NCBI RefSeq assembly: GCF_032062135.1
Contig: NC_092859.1
Coordinates: 88,705,583 to 88,769,582 of the forward strand
Direction of reading: 5' to 3'
DNA length: 64,000 bases
Origin: Pyxicephalus adspersus
Lineage: Eukaryota; Chordata; Amphibia; Anura; Pyxicephalidae
Every line of letters starts with the position of its first letter. Position 1 is the stretch's first letter. The translations under genes and the position numbers were made by a program. Below, one piece after another: positions 57,113 through 64,000 of this stretch. The notes beneath the pieces were generated by a model. That model was not told the DNA's origin. It worked only from the letters and a program-made list of their open reading frames with translations, and ran no database searches.

Positions 57113-60100
57113 ACAAGAAAAGTCTGCTTATAACTTGTTTTTCCTGCACTGAAATGCAAATGCACTTCAAAAGGATCTGCTCCGTCCAAAGAATCACAAC
57201 CAGGTCAAATGCAGCCTCTGAACTATGTATCTCAACTAACAATTCCATTATTTGGAAAATGGTAGGCTTAATAATGAACTAGAAAGTAATACAAAAAAAT
57301 GGACTTATTGCAATCATTCCAAGGAAAAAGAGTGAGCACAGCTTCTATTTATTTAATAAGCTTAGTGAACATTCATTTTGCAAACTGAAAATTCAAATTT
57401 AGAAATGGAATCCCAGCATATCTATAATCAGTATCTATTAAGTGACCACTAGAGGTCATTGGTGGTAATATTATGAACAATTGTCAATATTATGAACAGA
57501 TATACCAGTATTGAGAAAAACATTTCTCTTTAGCCCTCATTGTTATATATTTTGAAATGTTTTAAAAAATATAAAGGAGTTTAGAATTAGAAAAACTGTA
57601 CAGTCATTGTAAACTGAATTACTGACTACAACTTATGGAAGTGATATCCATGAAATGGCTTTAGATGTTCATTAGGATTGGATCAAAGCACATGGATCCT
57701 CTCTTATGGTAATGTACACATTGTTTACCTGCTAACTGGCAACAAAGAACAAAGCTGGGCAGAGGTATCAGTCAATAGAGTGTCAACAATGAAAGTTGTA
57801 AATGACTTAAACATCTTTTGTCTGATCCAGGGCCTATTTATTAGGCTAAGCAGCAAATACAATAGGTTTTATTGATATACACCCAATGTTTTTCTTAACT
57901 TTGTATTCTTTGTATAGAGTGCCTATGTTGATAAAGACTGCTGAAACCAGACCCCTTTTGTTTTTGTTGACAGTAGACAGCAAATGATTTTTAATAATGG
58001 GCATAAATTACTTACAAAATGATTAATTATTATTTGTCCTTTCCCTAAAAGATATTAAAGCCATACACGCATGAGTAGCTTTTTTTGCTTTTAAAAAGCT
58101 CCACATTTGCCTGTCCATTTGAATGTTAAAATAATGCAGCTACAGGGCCACCCAAAACCCAGATCCTGACAATCGTAAATAAACTAATAAAGAGAAATAA
58201 TAAAATCTTAAAAACAATAACATACCATACATATATAATTACACCCACACATGAGAGCATCATGTAAGCATCAAAAAAGATGTTTGAGTTACAGGGGGTG
58301 GAATGAGGGCAGGTTGGGACCTGCAGCTGGATCAAGTCTATTTTGTCCAGTCTTGGAGAGCTTTAGCTGGTACATGAATATCACTTATGGAGAAGATACT
58401 GGAAAATGAGTTGTATTTATTTGTAATTTGTGGCTTGATAGGTTTGCATACATTATAGGTGTTGACATACTAGGCATCTAGCATTTCTGTTGCCTTTAGA
58501 TTGTAAGCTTGTATGGACATGCTTTCTTCTCCTTGGTTGTCACATTGCACGTCTTGCCAGGAGTTAATTTGCACCATTTTATTATCTGTCAATGTACAAA
58601 AATAATTATAGGAAAAAAAGAGAAAGATCCAATCAAATTCAAAGTCACAAAAAAATTGACAATTCTTTTTCAAAGCAATTTAAGTCTATACATTGTTTCA
58701 CTGTGTAAAATGACTTGAGGTAACAGATTTGCTTTAAACATATTGGTGAAATGACAGTCAGTGTTGCAGAAGTACAAAGCAGCCTGTTGATGGGACATAT
58801 TTGTGTAATAGACTTTCTAATAGTCACATATTTATTAAAAATGAAAAGGAAAGGAATGTGGATTTTCATAAATATGTATCAAACCGAGAACTTTTTTTCT
58901 ATGACAGGCATTCTACCTTGGCTGTGATATAGGTGAGACCATATGGATTTGTAGAAGCCTAGGGAATAAGGCAAGTTATTATGGACCTATGTGATTATAT
59001 ATGACGTTTTTACCTAAATTCAAATTAAAAATACTATCCAATTGGATATCTTCATAAAATGCAATGATGGCAAAACAGGTCTTTTTACCCTTAAGTACAT
59101 TGGGATGTGATATACATTGTATTTGTATATAATTATGTTTGAATATCAATACAGTGTGTATTTAAAGACATGTAATTTTAGGAAGGGTATTGTAAAATAA
59201 GACAATATATCATATCTTTATTTTTTTATTAATAAGAATAATGTAATACTTTGGTGACTGTATACAAGGATGTTCTGCTATATCCTACGAAGTCACCTTC
59301 CTGTTAATAGTAATCTGTATTGTATACATGGACAATATATACTTGGACTTTGATTTCTGTACCCAGAAATGTTTTCTTTTAAAAAAAATGAATTTAAATA
59401 GAATTTTACTTATATTTCCATTCAGAGACAATCACCACATTTCGTTCCTTATGTGCAATACAATTACATAGGAAGAAAGTCAAGAATTTGGTCATGAAAG
59501 CTTAGGCAGATATTATTCATTGCAAATTAGAAACATTTTGTGTTTAAGTGACAAGTGAGAATAAAGAAGACAGACACTAAGACATCTTTAGAAGCCAAAG
59601 CGGTTATTACTTAGTATTACAAAGCTTTAAAACACTCATAGCATTCTAGTAGCAATATGACAGTATTTACTGCATTCATAAAGCTGTGGGTACATGAGTC
59701 ATGTTATGTATAGCTACAGTTGGTATTATTTTCTTATTTTATCTAAACAGAAGCACAAATATGTTTATGGCAGAGGACAAATGAAAAACAGAATGTTAAC
59801 CATATTCTGTTGTGATTTTCCTTCTTCCAAGCACACTTTTTAATATTTAAGTAGAAGGAGGCTGTTAGTATATGACAGTGAGTTTTTTTAATATAATAAC
59901 AAAATTTGTAAATTATCTCATTTAAATCTAAAAATAATCTTTACACAATTTGGGTCGGTTTTAATTGCCTAATGAGCCATAAGTATGGTTAAGAACATAA
60001 AATTATGTACATGTCAGATTTTGGCAACATTTATAGTAATAGAGGTGGCCTCCTCCAGGGGCCCATAAACTTAAAAACTGCATTTTATTGACCCAACTAC

Positions 60101-63100
60101 AGGAACATTTTTACAAAATGTTATTGTAGTGGTTAGAAAAAAAATCAGAGTTTACAGGGCCATTTTGTAGGTAAGCGTGTATTTGAAGGGACGTTTGTCC
60201 GCTCTTGTATCTTATGGAATCGTTGAATAGCTTATGACCTTTTAGACACAGTTGGATGTGCAAAATGAGGTGCCAGTGTGATGTTGCCAAGGCAGCCCCT
60301 TCTAAGCAGGTTTTCCTGTATAATTTTGATTACTGATGTTGAGTGATATCAGTGGTGTGACCAAGAATATTGAGAGTAGATTTATTATGCTTAGGGCAGA
60401 ATTTACAGAGGTGCACTGTGGGTGACAGTATGTGGAAGCGAGGCTTCAGTCACATACTGGTCACATAAGGGAAGGAGCATGTGTGGATCCTGAATCCAGA
60501 ACACCTCTTAGGTTATGGTGTCTACTCCTCATAAATTATTTCCGCAGCAAATTATGTTTTTCTTGTCCAATATGTGACATGCAAAACTGTGATCACACAT
60601 AATACAATTAGGTTGTGCAATCTACATAATTTCCATCCCCTTTCACACTTTTGATGAAAAACCACACAGTTGGCTATTCCCGGGCATTTAGCAAACTGCT
60701 CCTTTGCACCCAGGAAGTGCAAATCCCACCACAGGTCAGCGCCAATATTTGTTTGTCTAGCACATGTGAAAAAGTAAAAGCATCTAATTGGTAGCCATGG
60801 GAAAACAACTACTACTTATTTTCTGCAGTATTTTTCCCTGTGAATCTGACCTTCTAAATTCTGAAGTATTCTTCTTCTGGAGTTTTTAGTTGGACTGAAT
60901 TGGCATGCCTTGGAAAACTGCAATTGCAGTAATGACCATCTTTAATGCTAAGCATATATGATTGAAATTCAGTATATTAAATACAATGAAAATGAAAAGG
61001 GCAGGTCAGAGCAAGTCAGGCTGGGAATGAAAGTACTAGAGGATGATCCTCAGCCAAAAATTGTATATTTTTCTTACTAGTGTTGTTGAAATGGTATTTA
61101 CTTTGTTGAACTACTTTAAAATAGAAAAGCATTTTCTTCAAGTCTCTATTTGGAAATGAAAGCATTTGAGGTGCTTTGCAAGCTGCATAAACATATGAAC
61201 AAGATCCTTATGTGCCCTTACAGCTTTGCCCTGACTACCTTGGCAATACGTACTTGTTCCCGGTGTGAATCAGCTATTGATTTTCTGTGCATAGAACATT
61301 GTTACTGTGTGCTCACCGGTTTAATAAAGATATGGACTTATCATAAGTGTCTTGTTTTTCTACTTTTCAGGTTCCTGTAGGGCATGACGTGTTAAGTATT
61401 GTTATTTAGGTAAAACCTTATTATTTTTATTGGGCATTAAATGTCTGGATGCTGATCATAGTATCTGTTAAATATTTCTATAAAAAGCAGATCCGTGTGA
61501 CGAACTGTTAGAAAAAAATAAAAATAAAATCCATATGACTTTGTTGACATTCTATGACCATACATTTTACAACATCTGCTGCACAATCTAATATCAGTAA
61601 AATAGTCAAAGTGTTACGTAGGCTTTTCCCCCTGTTTATCCATCTGTGCCACTTTAATTAAGTGAAATGGATGCTGCCTGACAGCAGGCATTGCCCTGCT
61701 AATCTAACAGCATCCAGCAGTGTGCAGCTCCCAACTTTCAGTGATGCAGTTTATGTTCCCATGGAAACTGGAAGCAGAATGTTATTTAACATTGAGAAGT
61801 GCTTCTATTAGTGGTGCTGAGGAAGAAAGGTGACATTTAGGCAGGTTAAGAATGGAAATGTGTGTGTGAACAAGGAAACTGTTCTCGAGTTTACAGAATG
61901 TTATTATAGGAGATATGAGTTTAGCACATGGGAACTTGATCTTGGAGAATTGGCACAAACATAACTCCCATTTATTTAAATTACTCTTGCTTCATACTCA
62001 TAAAGTCACCTTTCCTGTCTAACATCATTTACCTAATGAAACGTTATATGACTTATAAATTAAGAAGTTACTGAGAACCTAATTATCTCCTGAATACAAA
62101 GCAAGGTTAGTTTTAAATCTTAGATGATCGTTCTACCACAATTCAGGGCAGACATTATAACTTTTTCTCCAGGAAGATTGATGAGCAGAGGTCTAAAAAG
62201 GATGGACTATTACCATATGTACAGTTTAGGTCCATATATTTTTCCAATAAAGATGGAAGATTAGCTGCACTTGGATATGAGTTTATTTTACTTCTAATAA
62301 GAAGAGGATAGGCAAATATCAAAGTATAGAAAAACTTAAATTGCAAACAAAAGAGAAAACAATAAAAATAGTATGGGAAATGTGAATCAGTGAATGGAGA
62401 TCATCATGAATATATAGGATGACACGAGTACCATACGGTGGTATATCACCTTTGGGACAGGGAACATGTACAGCATACAAGTACAAAGCTCCAAACATTA
62501 GAGGAGCGAATTTTTCTTGAAAGTGTCTATCTATATTATACGTGTCTCTTGAGATGTTTGTTTCAACCAGGACAGATGGTGTGACTTTGGTATTTGACTG
62601 TATGCTATTTATTTATAATTGGAAACACACATTATAGTGCCTTTGCTTTAATCATGACAAAGGGTGTTCACACATGCAGTTTGCAGAATTTCAACTTTTA
62701 CCCCAAATTTTTCACATGGACTTCAATTAGAAAAATGTATGAATTATTAGTAAAAGTAAATAAAAGTTTATTACCATATTTTCTAATCGAATACAGTGTG
62801 ACAAATGGGTACATTTTGGGTAAACATTGGGTGACTCTAAGTGAAAACATAAACAGAACCCTATGGATTGGATGTCTCATTGCAAACAATACACGTATCT
62901 GTAACATATTTGTCTATCAATGCTAGTTTCCTGTAAACCACCGAGAAATCAGCAGCCAAAGTGCTCGCTGTGTAATTCTCCACTAAGGTCACAAATCTGG
63001 AACAGTAATCCTAAAGTCTTGTACACTAGATGTTTATCGCCCATGGCGACTGTTGTCATAACAAACTATAATTTCCTGTGACAGTAAGCTTGTGTACAAT

Positions 63101-63305
63101 GCTTAATTATGAGATTTAGGCATGTGATCTGCTTATTGTGAGCTGTTACTAGTTCATTTTGTATGTCAATTGTTAACGTGTATGTTAGTTCTATTCTACT
63201 GCCTACATTTATTACCTTCCACATCTCAACTGTATCATTTATTTAGGGTCTTTTTCACCACTTGACCTCCTACTTTAGGTTTTGTTAGTCTGGTATCATT
63301 ATTAT
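57113..63305. other. Intergenic, no gene recognised
   Basis: AT-rich sequence; no coding exon or RNA gene recognised on either strand. NAV3 lies beyond E2F7 in tetrapods, but nothing resembling its first exon is seen here. Confidence 0.35.
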
Positions 63306-63560
63306 TAATATTATTAATAGGATTTATATAGAGCCAACCTAATATGCTCGCTGTACATTAGACAGACTAATGACTGTAAATGACAGACTAATACAGACAG
63401 TGATACAGGAGGAGAGGACCCTGCCCCGAAGAGCTTACAATCTAGTAGGTGGGGAAATATACACACAATATGATTTGGAGATATGTAGTGGTGGGAAGTA
63501 GTGATGTTTTCAAATAACAAAAGGTAGGCAAGTTTGAAAAGATGGGTTTTAGTGCTTGAA
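63306..63560 (-). repeat. L2-like fragment
   Basis: TTTATATAGAGCCAACCTAA, then GGAGGAGAGGACCCTGCCCC and GAAGAGCTTACAATCTAGTA, continuing to AAGTTTGAAAAGATGGGTTT. This is the longest copy here of the family at 19393-19507, in opposite orientation, and it ends abruptly at about 63560. Confidence 0.65.
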
Positions 63561-64000
63561 AGTGCCCGAGACACTCCATTTTGTTTCTTATTCTAGTTTT
63601 TAGTTATGAGAGCTTAGTTATGGGAATTAGATGTATTCCTTGGTTGTTTAGACTATATGTGTATAAACCTGATGTTCTGCCAAGACGAGTGTCCTTATTA
63701 ATTCTGCTAAACTCAGATAATGTCGATTGTTTATGAATAACAAGATGTTTTGTACGTGTCTGAAATTATGTAGCTAAACAGTTTCATTTTCGTGATTTTC
63801 CATTCTAATAAATGAGCATGCGCTATGCCATATTGTTATGATATATAAACTAGATATTTGTTATTATAAAGTTGGAGATTGCTTGATACCATACGAGTGT
63901 ATGCGTCGTTGACCAATTCTTCCCAGGCGCCTGTTCTGATGCACTGAGAGACACTGGGATGGTGAGAGATCTGAGAGGAGTAGAGCCATGAACCTTTCAG
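63561..64000 (+). mobile_element. Possible endogenous-retrovirus-type LTR, cut by window end
   Basis: The L2-like fragment breaks at a TGCCCGAGACACTCCATTTTG sequence, reminiscent of LTR starts (TG...). Downstream are an AATAAA (63809-63814), a TATA-like ATATATAAAC (about 63840-63849) and a GC-richer end with CCAGGCGCCTG (63926-63936) and a final CTTTCAG. No primer-binding site or internal gene is visible because the window ends. The AATAAA lies before the TATA-like motif, which is atypical, so this call is tentative. Confidence 0.3.

Noticed and set aside
1..64000. Prokaryotic or phage-type systems, CRISPR arrays, operons
   Set aside because: Spliced vertebrate genes, long AT-rich introns and eukaryotic transposons rule this out, and no regularly spaced repeat-spacer array was seen.

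Overview
This is vertebrate nuclear DNA, most likely from a frog (probably a neobatrachian or ranoid). The coding capacity is two intron-rich genes on the minus strand. Their splice sites are canonical GT/AG and their exons join into complete open proteins. The amphibian assignment is an inference. It rests on protein divergence from mammals, introns of moderate size, and several dispersed repeat types I associate with frog genomes: L2-like tails with GCTATATAAAT, short hAT, Harbinger and TTAA-flanked elements, and Tc1 remnants. I could not run a database search.

Layout. Positions 1-2300 look like the end of a plus-strand 3' UTR. By vertebrate gene order this is probably ZDHHC17, but no coding exon is visible. 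CSRP2 (minus) has coding exons from 10948 down to 5535 and a probable non-coding first exon and GC-box promoter near 18270-18385. The 18.4-29.7 kb interval is intergenic, with repeat fragments. E2F7 (minus) has twelve coding exons from 37922 down to 31143, a likely 3' UTR reaching about 29770, a probable non-coding exon 1 ending at 38217, and a CpG-rich promoter at about 38220-38860 with E2F and CCAAT sites. From 38.9 kb to the end there is no recognisable host gene. That stretch holds a dead CR1/L2-group LINE (about 47.5-49.9 kb), a 1.3 kb TTAA-flanked palindrome-rich element (55.0-56.3 kb), smaller MITEs, and at the right edge a possible retroviral-type LTR.

Gene function. CSRP2 encodes a two-LIM-domain, glycine-rich adaptor of muscle and other contractile cells, reconstructed here at 195 residues. 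E2F7 encodes an atypical E2F repressor with two DNA-binding domains, reconstructed at 846 residues, that shuts down G1/S genes. They are neighbours by ancient synteny (ZDHHC17-CSRP2-E2F7 in tetrapods) and I see no reason to think they act in one pathway. The E2F-type sites at the E2F7 promoter fit the known E2F1 activation and self-repression of this gene.

No CRISPR array, operon, tRNA, rRNA or other prokaryote-style system was seen. Most short open frames here are chance frames or transposon remnants. The most interesting material is how mobile elements sit in and around the two genes, some features of the E2F7 5' end, and the palindrome-rich TTAA element.
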